From: Neurospora intermedia
Lineage: Eukaryota > Ascomycota > Sordariomycetes > Sordariales > Sordariaceae
NCBI GenBank assembly: GCA_037102815.1
Contig: BTPP01000009.1
Coordinates: forward strand, 1,240,001-1,304,000
Direction of reading: 5' to 3'
Length of the DNA: 64,000 bases
Shown here: positions 48,528-61,133 of the stretch, piece by piece
How the letters are laid out: each line of letters opens with the position of its first letter
Numbering within the stretch: position 1 is the first letter of the stretch
The notes under the pieces: model-generated
The model's input: the letters and a program-made list of their open reading frames with translations, nothing else
The model's database searches: none
What the model was told of the DNA's origin: nothing
Program-made: the position numbers and the translations under genes

Positions 48528-50596
48528 ATGGGGGGCTCTAGCACCACAGTTGACGCCATCAACTTCGTCAATACTGCCTCCAGCCAGCGCATCGAGCCCG
48601 GCTCCGTCAACCTCCCACCCGCCCCCTGGCCAGCGCACTTCAAGACCGAGCCCACGTCCGACCAGGTAACCAAGATCGCCACCAATGTTGTCGACACGGT
48701 GAACAACCACTTCGACAAGGTCCCCGACCTGTTCCTCGACTCCCAGGATGGCTTCTGGCGAGACCACCTAGCCTTAACCTGGGATCTGCGCACCCTCAAA
48801 GGCAAAGATAAGATCCGCAACTTCTTGCAAGCCGAAGCCCAAGTCAAGAAAGTACCCCTGCAAATCCAGATTGACGAGTCCCAGGCTTTCCGCAAGCCGC
48901 AAGTCGGTGGATTCGCACCCGTCAACGGGCTCAAGGGCATCCAGTTCTTCATCACGTTTACATCGCAAAATGGCAAGGGGCGCGGTGTGGTAAGGTTGGT
49001 ACAGGAGCACAAGACGGAGGAGTGGAAGATCTGGACCTTCTTTCTCACTCTTGACGAGTACCGCGGTCACCCAGAACCCAAGGGACCCAATAGGCCCAAG
49101 GGCGTCGAGCATGGTGGACAGCCAGGGCGGATGAACTGGGCGCAGAAGAGGCAGGAGGAGATCAACTTTACCAAAAACGAGCCTGATGTGTTGATTCTCG
49201 GTATGTCTCCCCCTTTTTTTCTTTCTCTGCTTCTCGGCAACAACCACTGACCACCATCGTCATCACAGGCTGCGGCCAAGGCGGCCTCACCGCCGCCGCC
49301 CGTCTCAAGATGCTCGGCGTCTCCTCGCTCATCATCGACCGCAACCCGCGCATCGGCGACAACTGGCGCAACCGGTACCACCAACTCGTCCTGCACGACC
49401 CAGTCTGGTACGACCACCTGCCATACCTCCCCTTCCCCGACCATTGGCCCATCTTCACGCCCAAGGACAAGCTAGCCGACTGGTTCGACTCGTACGCCAA
49501 AGCGCTCGACCTCAACGTCTGGCTGCGCTCCACCATTGTCTCCTCCGAGTACGACAACTCCCGCAAGGCCTGGAAGGTGGTAATTCGCCGCTCCTTTGTC
49601 AAGTCATCGCGCCCTTCTCCCTCTTCCTCCAACCCTCCTACGGCCGGTGCACCAGCAGCACCACCACAAGTGGAAGAAGAGATCGAACACATGGAACTCA
49701 CCGTCTACCCCAAACACATCATCCAATGCACCGGCGGCTCAGGAAAGCCCAACATGCCGACCACCATCCCCGGCATTGCCGGCGGCGTCTTCAAGGGCGA
49801 CCGGCTCTGCCACTCTTCGCAGTTCACCACCGCCACCCCGCTCGCCAAGCGCGGCGCCAAAAAGGCCATCGTCGTGGGCGCGTGCAACTCGTCCCATGAC
49901 ATTTGCCAGGACTTTTACGAGCGCGGGTACGACGTGACCATGGTGCAGCGCTCCTCGACCTTTGTCGTGTCTTCGACTGCGGCGCTCAAGTACTTGATTG
50001 GCCCGCTCTACAGCGAGGGCGGGCCGGCGGTGGAAGACGCCGACTTGTTTCTCTGGTCGCACCCGAGCGAAGTGCTCAAGACGTTGCAGCAGGACTTGAC
50101 CAAGCTGACGATTGAGCACGACGCCGAGCTGTTGGCGGGGCTGGATCGCGCTGGGTTTAAGCTGGATAAGGGCGTTGATGGCGCGGGTCTGTTTGCCAAG
50201 TATCTGCAGCGGCAGGGCGGGTATTATATCGACGTCGGCACTTCCAAGTTGATTGTTGAGGGCAAAATTGCCGTCAAGTCGGGGGTGGGCATCGCGGCGG
50301 TGGTGGAAAAGGGTTTGAAGATGGAGGATGGGGAGGTGTTGGAGGCCGATGAGATTGTGTTTGCTACGGGGTATAGTAATATGCGGTCAACGGCCAGGGA
50401 GGTGTTTGGGAACGAGCAAGTAGGGGACAAGGTCGGTGATGTGTGGGGATGGAATGAGGAAGGGGAGATGAGAGGGATATGGACGAGGAGTGGACATGAG
50501 GCGTTTTGGTTCCACGGAGGAAATCTGGCCTTGGCAAGGTATTATTCGAGAGTCGTGGCGTTGCAGATTAAGGCGAGTTTGGATGGGTTACTGTAG
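48528..50596 (+). CDS. NTF2-like/flavin monooxygenase fusion, 666 aa
   Basis: This is a flavin-containing monooxygenase with an extra N-terminal domain. Exons are 48528-49200 and 49269-50596, with a 68-bp intron (GTATGT donor, CATCACAG acceptor). The start MGGSSTTVDAINF is chosen because the in-frame ATG at 48438 precedes a leader-like sequence. Residues about 35-200 resemble an NTF2/SnoaL cone domain (FLDSQDGFWRDHLALTWDLR, GRGVVRLVQEHKTEEWKIW). The FMO part begins DVLILGCGQGGLTAAARLK (FAD GxGxxG) and runs through LIIDRNPRIGDNW. The second nucleotide-binding site is AIVVGACNSSHDICQDFY. A later motif is DEIVFATGYSNM. This architecture is common in fungal FMO/Baeyer-Villiger-like oxidases, and the substrate is unknown. 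It has no membrane segment. Confidence 0.92.
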
Positions 50597-51419
50597 GGGT
50601 AGTGGAGCTCAAGGTCGGGTAGTGCGAGGGTTAGGTTTGTTTGATACTAGGGACATGATGATTGAGAAAGTCTACAGATACAAGTTTCCCATGGGGGTGG
50701 TTTGTCTCGCGCCCTTTCATCAACGGCCCGATCCCTACTCGTGATCTTCATTTCGTTGTTGTGTCTCAGAGTTCAAGCCATCGCAAATACTCCGGACTTC
50801 CCTTCTCACCTCCTTGCTGAGTTGCTGGAAATTTTTGCCGCACTGTACCAAACGCGGCCCATCCAGCAGTCACCGTTACAGTATTCTGCATGGCACCACT
50901 TATCCTGAGCCTTTGTTTTTTATTTCATTTTAGGTTATTCGCCTCTTTCCATACAGCGAACTCATATTTCTTGCCACGCCTTCCTCCAATAACCCTCATC
51001 TGTCATGAGATTGGTTTAATGGTTTGGTCGATGGTCGGGAACATTGGATGGGTGCATGAGCTGAGCGGCTGGCTACTTTGTTGGTTGCCTTGGGGCAACT
51101 CCTCGCATGATACACAGTGAATATCCGCGATAGTCACGGCCATGGCGGCGAGCTTTTCAGGTTTGAATAGGAGGAAGAGGAAGAAGAAGATAAGGAGGGA
51201 CCCCGCTTTGCGCTGCTCTATTGTATGTAACATGGATCACAATCCTACCTAGATGGGCCTGCCAGCACGTCCACTGTGGGATCTTGATGCCGCAGGTTGG
51301 TGTACACGTAGGAAGCCCCAAGGACAGCGAACTGATTGGGTGGTGGGAGACTGTTTGCTTTTGCGGATGTGAGTGGTTTTTTCCTGTAAAGGCCCCCTAT
51401 CTAGTGGCACCGATCCAGT
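50597..51419. other. Intergenic gap, 0.8 kb
   Basis: It carries the FMO 3-prime end and the promoter of the next gene. No gene is seen. Confidence 0.4.
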
Positions 51420-51428
51420 TATAAAAAG
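51420..51428 (+). promoter_or_regulatory. TATA box of the membrane-protein gene
   Basis: TATAAAAAG lies 192 bp upstream of the ATG at 51612; a 5-prime leader of about 150 nt would fit. Confidence 0.4.
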
Positions 51429-51611
51429 CCTTAGTTGGGCCTTTGGTACTCGTCCGTTTCACAATTCAGTTCATCTGTGGTTCTTCCTTCTGGTGCCTGA
51501 GTGTGCTTTGTAGTCCATCTCGGATGCACTCTCACTGGCTTTGCTTCGTCGGCAACTCATATCTTCTGTCGCCTCGCCATATCCGATTCGACATCGCACC
51601 TACTATCGACA

Positions 51612-52997
51612 ATGACAAAGGCCACTTTGTGGTTCTGGCTGGCCGTCGTCTTAACTGGCGTTCGAGCTGAATGGATCGACCTTACGTTCCCAAAGTTCAA
51701 AAATGAAGCGACGCAAGAAAGAGCCGAATATTATGAAGGAGACATCTTGATGGTGGCCTGGGTAATCAGTCAGCATGCTGTGATTAGAGAGGCGGATCTC
51801 TACTGTACAAGAATCCCCGACGGAATACGCTGGCCTAGATATATGGAGTACGGCGAAAGCGAGAACGTCGGTGATAGAGGTGTTAATGGTTGGAAGACGG
51901 GACAGGCATATGATACACTAGGCAATGCCCACAACGGTGAGTGGCCCCCCAATCTATGCCTTTACAAGTCTGCAAACGGAGGGAAGCAACCACTTTGTGA
52001 CCTTCCAGAAGTCACAAGGAAGTGGTATCGTTTGAGAATTGTGGGAAAACCCGATGATGCTGCTCCTCGGCCCCAGTACTGGACTCTAACGCTTGAATTG
52101 TATGTGCCCATAGTGGAATTCCCCCTGATTATCAATCACTGGATTATAAACGGCACACAGGCTTACCCGCTCCCGTCCCTTCCTATGTACGATTATGAAG
52201 AATTTATAGAGTGTGCTTTTGCGGCATATGGGACGGATGGCAGGGAAAGCAACCAAACCTTGATTGGATATGGTTACCCATTCAAGTATTGTAACGCGCC
52301 GCGCCTAAACCCCATCACTACACCTTTTGGGCTTGAAGGCGGACCCATTGACTGGCATGATATTTCAACCGCATCCTCTTCCACGATCTCGACACAAGTG
52401 ACTTCCGCGACAGGTATATCGACAACTGGCTTGCCGCAGAACAACCCTACAGCTACCCAGACTGCCGATGGTCCTGACCTGACCGCGACATCCACCAGCT
52501 CGGGCATCGTCCTCCCCAGCGGCCCAGCTACAGGGATCGAATCAGGAACAGCAGAGAGTCCAGGCGCGAAGAAGGACCGAGGAGGCCTAAGCACCGGTGC
52601 AATAGCCGGTATCGCCGCTGGTTCCGCCACTTTGGGCATCGTCATGGCCGCCCTGGCATTCTGGGTATTCTGGAGGCGAAGAAAGAGCCAACTGACAGCG
52701 GCGGCGGCGGCGGCGACAGATTCGGCTCCCACTGCTGACAGCACTAGTCCAGGAGGAGGAGGAGGAGGAGGAGGAGGAGGAGGAGAAGGAGAAACTCAGG
52801 AAAAGGGAGCAATGACGACGTATTTCAAAGCAGAGTTGGAAGACAGCCCGAGGCCGTGTAGGAACGAGCTCGATGGCGCCTGGAAGGGTGCGGAGGTAAA
52901 AGAGAAGGCGCGATTGTCAGAGCTGGGGGCGGTGGAACAACAAAGGCATGAGATAGATGGAGGAGGGGATTGGCACAATAGGTTTGAACTTGCTTGA
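51612..52997 (+). CDS. Secreted single-pass membrane protein, unknown function, 461 aa
   Basis: I do not recognise a family. It is a single exon. The start MTKATLWFWLAVVLTGVRA gives a textbook signal peptide cleaved before EWIDLTF. This beats the in-frame upstream start, which would bury the signal. Residues 20-240 form an extracellular domain with several Cys and aromatic residues. A Ser/Thr-rich stalk (about 250-325), likely O-glycosylated, follows. One transmembrane helix (AIAGIAAGSATLGIVMAALA) lies near 335-360, then a basic stop (FWRRRKSQ). The cytosolic tail has an Ala run, an 11-Gly run from a GGA repeat, and charged residues. The layout resembles wall-sensor or Mid2/Wsc-like proteins, but no WSC cysteine pattern is seen. 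A real gene is likely. Confidence 0.8.
   Translation: MTKATLWFWLAVVLTGVRAEWIDLTFPKFKNEATQERAEYYEGDILMVAWVISQHAVIREADLYCTRIPDGIRWPRYMEYGESENVGDRGVNGWKTGQAYDTLGNAHNGEWPPNLCLYKSANGGKQPLCDLPEVTRKWYRLRIVGKPDDAAPRPQYWTLTLELYVPIVEFPLIINHWIINGTQAYPLPSLPMYDYEEFIECAFAAYGTDGRESNQTLIGYGYPFKYCNAPRLNPITTPFGLEGGPIDWHDISTASSSTISTQVTSATGISTTGLPQNNPTATQTADGPDLTATSTSSGIVLPSGPATGIESGTAESPGAKKDRGGLSTGAIAGIAAGSATLGIVMAALAFWVFWRRRKSQLTAAAAAATDSAPTADSTSPGGGGGGGGGGGEGETQEKGAMTTYFKAELEDSPRPCRNELDGAWKGAEVKEKARLSELGAVEQQRHEIDGGGDWHNRFELA
52752..52785 (+). repeat. (GGA)n coding microsatellite
   Basis: About eleven GGA units encode a poly-Gly run at residues 381-391 of the membrane protein. A GCG run lies about 50 bp upstream and encodes poly-Ala. 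Confidence 0.9.
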
Positions 52998-55850
52998 CCG
53001 CTGGACATGGATCTTTCAACCCCCTTTGGAATGGGAACTAAAACAAAGGGCCCAAGAAAAAAAAGGTTATACAGGAGATTCGTTGGTTGCCCGTTTTCTT
53101 GCCCATCTGTCAGTGGCACGGCCCGAACGGAAGCAGGGCGGATGAGACAACAAACCCCGGCGCCACATAAATGCGGGCCGGTCGATCGATCGATGGTGAT
53201 TCCCGTCAGGTCAAGGAAAGCGCAGCAGTTACCATGACACCTCTTTTTATAACACATGTGAAAAGCGTTGGACTACCCCTTGATCCATCTTTGTCCTTTT
53301 TTTCCTTTTGACTGAGGCACCAGATATTGTCCAGTAGCGTGAGCCGTGGATATCCGATGTATTCCCGCCAAGCCCGGCATGGTCCGGCGCAGGCCGACAC
53401 CAAGGAATCAACGACAAACCTCAACTTGGGGTTTGAAGCTTGTTTTTTGGGTCCATTGGAGGAGTCGAGTCGAGTCGAGTTGAGTCGAGGTGACTTGCAC
53501 TAGTGTATGTACCGTGTAGCTGCCGGAATTACGTACACTCGTAGGCAAGATGATGGGGTCACCCACAGCCCTAACCCTGACCACCCATCACGAATTGGCT
53601 CGCCGGGCAATAATACCCCCGCCGTTGGATTTGGAATTGTAGAAAAGGGGGGGGTCAGGTTTCAGAGTTGGGGAAACAGACAGGAAACCTGATTGGCGAG
53701 TCGAGTTACCGTTACCTACCTACATACCCAACAATGGAGGGGGAGGCTCTCTCGCACTAATCAACTCTGCTCTTCATTTCTGCTGTCCACACAATGCAAA
53801 TTTCTTCTTCATTTTTTCACCTGTCACAAACTCACGATCGACATGGCCAAGATCCCACCTTGTGGCAGCTCGAGGGCATTCCATGCCTCAATCATCCCAA
53901 AAAAAAACCATCTCTTGTCATTCATTCACTCTGTCCCCAACGCACAACAACTCCCGTCTCCGATGGTAGACGCCGTTGTTACAAATTCTGCATGGAACCC
54001 TCGTCTTTTCCATGCATTGGAACCTCGCGAACTCTAGCGTGTCTGTTCTGGGCTCTGCTGTGGTCGATCACTTGGTCAGCATGGAACTGATTGGGTCAAG
54101 TGTACCCCCGTCCAAGCAATGGAAAGGAATCACAAGAGATTACGGTTTTTCAACGTTCCAAGATCACCAAGTTGTTCCTTCTTCCATGTTGGCTCACTTG
54201 ACACTGACGATCCAACAGTGTCGAACCCAGACTTTTCTAGACTCTTTCAATGATCGCGCTCCTGCGAATCGTCCAGCATGGATTAACCAGTTTGAAGAAG
54301 GCCTTGTCATGGGCGCAGCGTCTTGTACAGTTTTCGTCATTGTCCTACCACCCTCAACGCTGATGCTGAGGTAAGGACGGACGGCACCTTCTCCCGTTCC
54401 AGGGGCCGGCCTTCTGTGGCTTGGCTAGCGCAGACAAGACAGACACGGGGCTTTCTGGCTCATGGGCGGTTAAAATGTCCGACTGCAAAACACACGATCG
54501 ATCACTCATTGCGTTTCCATTCTTTAGCCCAAGACCGAGGAAAGAAATGAGGACGGCAGATCAATGACAGCAACTTCTTTAACCATAGACTAGTATGCTG
54601 CATCGAACCCCTCACTCACCCTTTTCTTCTTCCCCGAGCCTTCTCAGGGGTCTTGGTCCGCGATACGTGTCTGGAGGCCATCTCCGCTGCCTCATCCCCT
54701 ATGTCACGGTACTCGAGAAGTTGGAAATACAACTGAACACCAGCCAACTTTGCATCATCCTGATAGATGCTATCGACTGCACTCCAACCAGTGGCATTTC
54801 GGAGTCCCTGTCTCTCATTCAAAATGTGCGAACCGTCTACTAGCCAAAGCGGTTGAGTGGCGTTCCAGAAGCTGGGCAGTTGGGTGGTCAGATCGGCGAC
54901 TTTGCATCGCCATGTACTCTGCCTTCGTTCGGATTTTAGCTTCAAGAGGGAACCTTCGAAGGATGTGGTGGACCAAAGGCCCTCGACAGGGAACAAGGGA
55001 GTTGTCCATCTTGAATAAGGCATGGGCGCATGGCTCTCCACGTCCCCACATGGCTGCCAAGCAATTGCGCTTTGACATACCAAACCGAACTCAGGAACGT
55101 CTCGCTCTGTAACGAAATTACTTTGATGCTACGCCCGACACTGCTACTGTACCTTCAACGTTCCACTGCAGCATCCCGGACAGTGCCTGCATTCGTTTTC
55201 CTCTAAAACCGACAGAGTCTCCTCATACTTTGAGTGCTTTTGCAGTCCTTTCCCGAAATCTGGCTTTCCTGCATCCCTTTTTCTTCCCTCTTTCTTTTGC
55301 ACGGCCGCCGATGCCGGGTTGGTTGCGTCGTGATTGGACACATCCAAAACAGACTACTAGGTCAATAATTGTGAATTCGAGGAGAGGGTCCGTCACTTGC
55401 AATGCTTTTTGAGAAGAACAACCATTTGGTTCTTGCTCTTTCCCATCTTTCAGCCCCTTGCGGACGATAACCTAGCGATTCACGCGGAGACCTGAGAGAG
55501 CAAGCAAGCTTCATCCCGCCACTTCGGCTCCACGGGCCATCCGGGTCTCCACTTCCCCAGATTCCAATTCGAAGGCGCCCAACCTCCATTCACTTGTTTG
55601 TGGTTGATGTACCTGCAGTCAACCACGTCTCAGGCCCACCATTGACGGCAGGATTTGGACCGACTTTGCATGAGGGCCTCTGGTCGTTCGACAGGTCAAC
55701 CTCCCCCGGGTACCTGATAATACCGATCGCAATCTCGACCCTATCTATCTATCACTGGCCATTGATGTACTTTATCGGACTGGAGAACAGTTCGACAACA
55801 GACCGGGAAACATAGTCGCTTCACAGCCATCGACAGGCGGCACCGTCACC
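52998..55850. other. Intergenic gap, 2.9 kb
   Basis: It should hold the GPCR promoter and leader. GAGTC repeats lie at 53462-53486. A minus frame at 55083-54616 (155 codons, no ATG at its natural start) looks somewhat protein-like but has no family. Nothing else is seen. Confidence 0.35.
53462..53486 (+). repeat. (GAGTC)n repeat
   Basis: Five units of GAGTC (the fourth is GAGTT) occur in tandem in non-coding DNA upstream of the GPCR gene. Confidence 0.9.
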
Positions 55851-57648
55851 ATGGTTATCACCCCGGAAGATACGGAGTCGATCGTCGTCATCGAGCGCGT
55901 CTGCTCCGCCCTGTCGCTTTTAGGTGGTCTCTTCGTCATCACCAGCTTCTCTGTTTCGGATGCTTTCCGTCAGCGTGCCATCAACCGCATGGTTTTCTTT
56001 GCTACTTTCGGAAACATTCTCACCAATGTGGCTACACTGATGACTACGGCATTTACGGACGATATCAACTCGTTTGGATGTCAATTTCAGGGGTTTTTGG
56101 TTCAGGTGTGAGTATTTGGTCCATGGACGAAGAGATAATCTATGGGGAGGTGAAGAAAGACGGAGGTTATCTGCTCTTCGATCACCCTTTCCTGTGTCTT
56201 CAACTGAGAAGAGAAAAAAATCGCTAACTTCATCTGCTACAACCAACAGCTTCATGCAAGGCGATGCTTTCTGGGCTCTGGCAATGGCCATCAACGTGTA
56301 TCTCACCTTCTACCACCACTTCGACGGAAGAGCTCTCAGGAGGATGGAGATTCCGTACTTTCTCTTCTGCTACGGCGTCCCGTTCATTTCCGGTTTCACC
56401 TTCATCTTCATCCGGCAACATGGCGAGAGGCCATACGGCAACGCAATCCTCTGGTGCTGGCTGAGCAAGAAATGGGAAGTCTACCGTATTGCCACGTTTT
56501 ATGTGCCCGTCTGGTACGTTGAGAGTCCCCTTTAACCATCCAAAATCAAATCCCAGCATTAGGGAAAGCTGACATGCCCTTCCATACGTAGGCTCTGTAT
56601 CACGGTAGCAACCACCATCTACATCCGTGCTGGCCGTGACATATACAAGAAGCATCGTAGTATGAGCAAGCTCGGCTCCAGCTCCAACGGCGGTACCCTC
56701 GTCGACATGTTTGCTCCAGCCTACAACTACAAGACCACCAAAGTCACCCAAACCACCGAGATCATCTCCCCTCCGTCGACCAGCAACGGCTACGCGGCCA
56801 ACAGAGACGTAATATTCCCACATACCCCGATTCCCCTAGCCGACGACGCCAAGGTCCCCGCTTCATGCTCCGTAACCGTCACCATTTCCTCCGACAACCA
56901 TCACCACTCATCAAACAAGCGCAGCTCCCACCCCCAAACCGACATCACCACCGGTCGTCCCCACAGCGGCGGTATAACCGGCACAATAACAACCACAACA
57001 TCAACAATCGACAACGATGACAACAACAACAACGAGCGAACCATCGTGCACATCTCAGCCGGCAACGGCTCGGGAACGGCAGCCAACATGCAAGCCCGAG
57101 CCCAGCGCCGCCTTGTTCACGAAGCCCACAATGCCGTTTGGTCCTACACCAAGTGCGCCATCCTCTTCTTTGCCGTCTTGCTCATCACCTGGATCCCGTC
57201 CTCGGGCAACCGTGTGTACACCATGATCAACAACGGAGAAGTTTCCAAGCCTCTCTTCTTCGCCAGTGCCTTTGTCTTGCCGTTGCAGGGGTTTTGGAAC
57301 GCCATCATCTACGTGGTCACGTCGTGGGCGGCGTGCAAGGAGTTGGGCGCCGAGGTGGCCGAGGTGTTTGACGTGGTGAAGTACAGGTGCATGTGCTGCT
57401 GTGGGGCGGGGAGTAGGGGTAATAAGAAGAGAAATGATGATGATGGAATCATTTTGGAAAGTACCAGGATGTCAGCAAGGCGAGGGGATTCTAATCGCAG
57501 GAGGTCGGGAGGTGGAGGGGCAGCGGGAAGTAGTAGTTGGGCAGCAACGATGGCGCGAGCGAAGGCGCAGGAAATGGATATTGATACGACTAGCATGGAG
57601 GATCTGACGGGCAATGGGGCGAGGATGGAGAGGGTTTCTCCTGTATGA
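55851..57648 (+). CDS. gpr-3: cAMP-receptor-like G protein-coupled receptor, 525 aa
   Basis: This is a seven-helix plasma-membrane receptor of the Git3/Dictyostelium cAR-like class, thought to signal nutrient or developmental cues through a heterotrimeric G protein. Exons are 55851-56107, 56250-56513 and 56592-57648. Introns are 142 and 78 bp with GTGAGT and GTACGT donors. Helices are about 16-36, 45-67, 80-107, 120-140, 170-190, 360-382 and 395-418. Family signs include ALAMAINVYLTFYHHFDG after helix 3 and the helix 6-7 run FAVLLITWIPSSGNRVY...GFWNAIIYVV. Between helices 5 and 6 lies a very long loop (about 160 residues), Thr/Ser/Asn/His-rich. The C-tail is basic and Gly/Arg-rich. The symbol is given because N. 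crassa gpr-3 (NCU09427, recalled) is of this class and its neighbour fits the downstream gene; unverified. Confidence 0.88.
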
Positions 57649-60600
57649 GAAGGGGAAAAACGAAAGAAAGTCGCCTATGTGTTTAATTGCTGTTGGGGTA
57701 TGGATCGTTGCCATGACTTGATGGACGACGATCAAGGATGACGGACAACGTGTACATCCTATGCTATTCTTTGAGGTTCTTTGCTGTTAGCGCCGGCGAA
57801 CAAGGTCTAATTCTATGATACCCTGTATGAGCTCGTTTGATTTATTTTGAGAAAGAAGTCAGTTGAATACACAAACAAGCGCCGATAATACCTCTAGGAA
57901 TGTTCTGGATCGATTTCTAAAACTTGATCGTGTAACCGACCCTGCGCATCTTTAGTGAAAGGGTTTCTCATGTGATATTGGGGCGCATTGGGGACCTGCC
58001 GATCACGCTTCACACCCTGCTCGTGGGCATGGTGAGTGGCTGCTGTCAAGATGATCGTTTGTACTGGATAATGAGACGTCCATCTGGAGTCCATGCATGT
58101 GTCTGGTCAAAGACTGCTCCAGACCAGAGACCAGCATCACCTTGGGTCTCCTTGGGTGCTAAGTTGCACAAAAACGCATACATGCCTGAAAGTTCTAATG
58201 CCATTCAGGGGGAGAACTCACGTTGTTTTGTTCGGTAGACGAGTAAAAGACTGAATGTAGTCGCAGTTGGGCAGATGTTTGTCTCGCATCGGTCCCGTCC
58301 GGGGGTCATTGCGTCCGGTTACGGGTCCCGGATGACACATCAACCCAAGGATCACCACGATGGGCCTGTGTGGCGCATCCACCCTTTATGAAACAGTTCC
58401 ATTGACCGGGCTGGCGGGAGACTGGCAATCGGCGGCAGGATGGCGGATCTTGTCGGCTGTCGTGGTAATTGGTGGGAGAGGTCGCACACGATGTTCGTGG
58501 CGTTCACGGACCCAAGGCAAGTGAGGTTGGGCAATCACGGCAGTTGACGATGGCTTCAGCTGGCGGGTTCGGTGTGTTTCTGATCCGGTTATTCCTTTAG
58601 CTCATTCAAGCCACTCACGTATCGCTGGGAACAAGGTAACGTTGAAGTCAGCCATCAGAAGCAAAACCATCCAGCCCGAAAGGAGGCTGAAGGATTGTAC
58701 GTACGAATAAAAGATACGTGCCGGGAGCTCGGGCATAGCGGACAGTGGCAGGCGTCGGGAACGACGTTCATTGCATTTCTATTACCCCGGCCGTTGCAGA
58801 TGGAGCCAAAGACGGCAAGCAACACATTCTGCCGGGGACCCACCCGGAGTTGACTCCCGAAGTGACGGAGAACAAGACCCACCCGGCCCGAGATCCGACG
58901 CCAGGTGGGACCCTATGCGGAGATGAGAGGGATCGACGCCTTGTGGACCGGTCTAACCCCGGTCAACCCCCAAAGCTCCATTGACAGGGACAACGTCAAC
59001 ACAACTTGTTCTATAATCTTCCAAACATCAACTGTATCTAGAGGCCGGAATGCCGTAAGACGAGTGACCAGTCGAAATCGTGAACAGGCAATTTTGATGT
59101 CAGGATGTTGTTGATCGAACCGATGGTCGGGTATAGAACCCAGTGAGACGTTTGAATGGCCCATGGGCATAAACAAGACAGCCTGAATGGGACAGAACTG
59201 GGCCAGTCAGATTGTTAAAGGCATGGTGATGGACGTTTGGAAGCCCGAATGTGGTCAAAATAGGTTGATGGGTGTCCGATGCCGCTGGTTTCGGGCTTCC
59301 CGCAATGGAAAATGACTGCGACTGATGGCAGCTTACATGGATGCCGTCCACGGACTGTCGAACTGCCACAGCCCCGCAAATGCAGACCTGGACTACAGTG
59401 TACATTTGTAACCTCTTTGATGAGTGGTCAGGATTATGGTTCCGTGATGTCACTGTCGACACAAGACGTAGACGATGAATCTCGAGATGATGAGAAGACT
59501 TTTGAAGGGTGATTTGAGACGGTGATGGTCGAGATGACGGATCAGCTTTTCGAAGATAAATATTTGAGAGGTTATGATCTTCAAATGACGATCGAGAGTA
59601 AGTAGATTCCGTCAGAGACTGCTGAGAACAGAGCAAACCCGTTGTCCTGTCGTGCTTCCCTCCAGACTGTCTCACAAATTTGGCTGACACAGAATGTTCG
59701 GCCAAGCTTCCATCGCGCCTGCCACGGTTGGGATGAAGCCCAGCTGTACCTCCCAAGGAAACAGTGGCTGGCCAAGCCTGCAGGGGCAGTTCCTTCAAAT
59801 CATATGATGTATAAAAATGGCAACGACGGGAATGGCGTTAGGAAGTTGTGGACGGTGCATCTTTTTCTCAGTCGGTCTGCAACGCCCAAAGGTTCACACG
59901 TAAAAAGGGAATTCGTTTTGTGTCGAAACGCCAATAAGTCTTCTATGTATTCGTACCTCCATGAATCCTCGGATAACCTCAACACAGAGGAATATTGCGG
60001 TCCTCAATTCACAAACTTGTGGAAGGTGCTCTTCCCCTCACCAAAACGAAGTTGCCGAACGCGGGGGAGTGGACCTTGTGGAAGTGGAGTAGGACAGGGG
60101 CCAAGATCTGAACTGGGGAAAGACCCACCCACCCACACTCAGGCCATGAACCGCTGCACTGCGGGGGGGCACACCACACCTGCCCTTGTGAACCAAAACA
60201 AACTGCAACGCAAAATTCGACAGCATCGTTTTCCTTCGAACATCACGAACGTCTAGTCTCAGGCGTCACCAATCCCGAACCACATCCATCATCATGCCAG
60301 GAGCGAGACATCAACAAATTCGAGGCTACTTGAGCTGTGGAATTACAGACAGCAGCCATCCCCGCCCGCAGTGCCTAAAACCACCTTGCCTGTGTTAGGG
60401 GCATCCGCATTTCTTGTTCCGTCTTTGTTGTTGTGGACGGCTCATTGAGGCACAGCAACAACAAACAACATTGGAGGCACTGTAGGGCCAGCAGGTTCAA
60501 CTTCTCGGCATCGAGGCCAAGCGGCCCAAACCATGATCGAGGTACCACGCAATGCTACACACATGCCGCCCAAGTGGGAGTCTGGAAAGTGTAAACACAG

Positions 60601-61133
60601 GGCGGTGAGCTCGTTTATGCAATCCGTCTATTTTTCCGGGTGACGCTCCTCTAGGATCATGCCAGGAGGCCTGATTGCTTTTTGCCAAATACGCCTGTCT
60701 TGAAATGTTGTTTGGAGTCAAGGGGATTGAATTGGTCAGCTGACAGCCAAAAGGAAAGTGCTCGGATTTGATATCCAGGTCTGGCGAATCCGGGATCCTC
60801 TTTGAGTGTCGGGGCTGGGCTCGGATACTGTTTCCGTAGTCATCGAACCTCGAGGGCAATTCCCAACGGACAGTGGTTATGTATTCCCCCTGGCTGTTGG
60901 CCATGCTAGCTGCTTGGCCTGGGGTAGCAGGCTAGATGTCACACCTCGAGGTTCTGTCGTTGAACCCTTGACGACACTCCATCCTCCTTGGCTCCAAAAG
61001 TCACAAAAGCCGCCAAGGGCCACCTCAAGGTTTGAAACCTGTATCCCCTCTTATTGCTATCCCCGCCTGTCCATCGTTGACTCCCCAGGGACGTCTCCTT
61101 CTCCTTCCTCTCCAAACTTCACACACAACCAAG
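57649..61133. other. Intergenic gap, 3.5 kb
   Basis: Frames here (for example minus 59798-59100 and plus 59642-60256) start without ATG and show no family or splice support. A CGG-N9-CCG inverted triplet lies at 60822-60836 (separate entry). The last 0.4 kb is the likely promoter of the GH94 gene. Confidence 0.35.
60822..60836. promoter_or_regulatory. CGG-N9-CCG, possible Zn2Cys6 factor site
   Basis: CGG (60822-60824) and CCG (60834-60836) are inverted triplets spaced by nine bases, 298 bp upstream of the GH94 start. Fungal binuclear zinc factors bind such pairs, but the spacing differs from the N11 usually quoted for CLR-2/Gal4-type sites. Confidence 0.2.

Noticed and set aside
54616-55083. 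155-codon minus frame upstream of the GPCR
   Set aside because: It has no ATG at its natural start and no recognisable family; kept only as a note in the gap.
59100-60256. Two frames of 232 (minus) and 204 (plus) codons between GPCR and GH94
   Set aside because: Neither begins with ATG where the frame opens, and both lack motifs.
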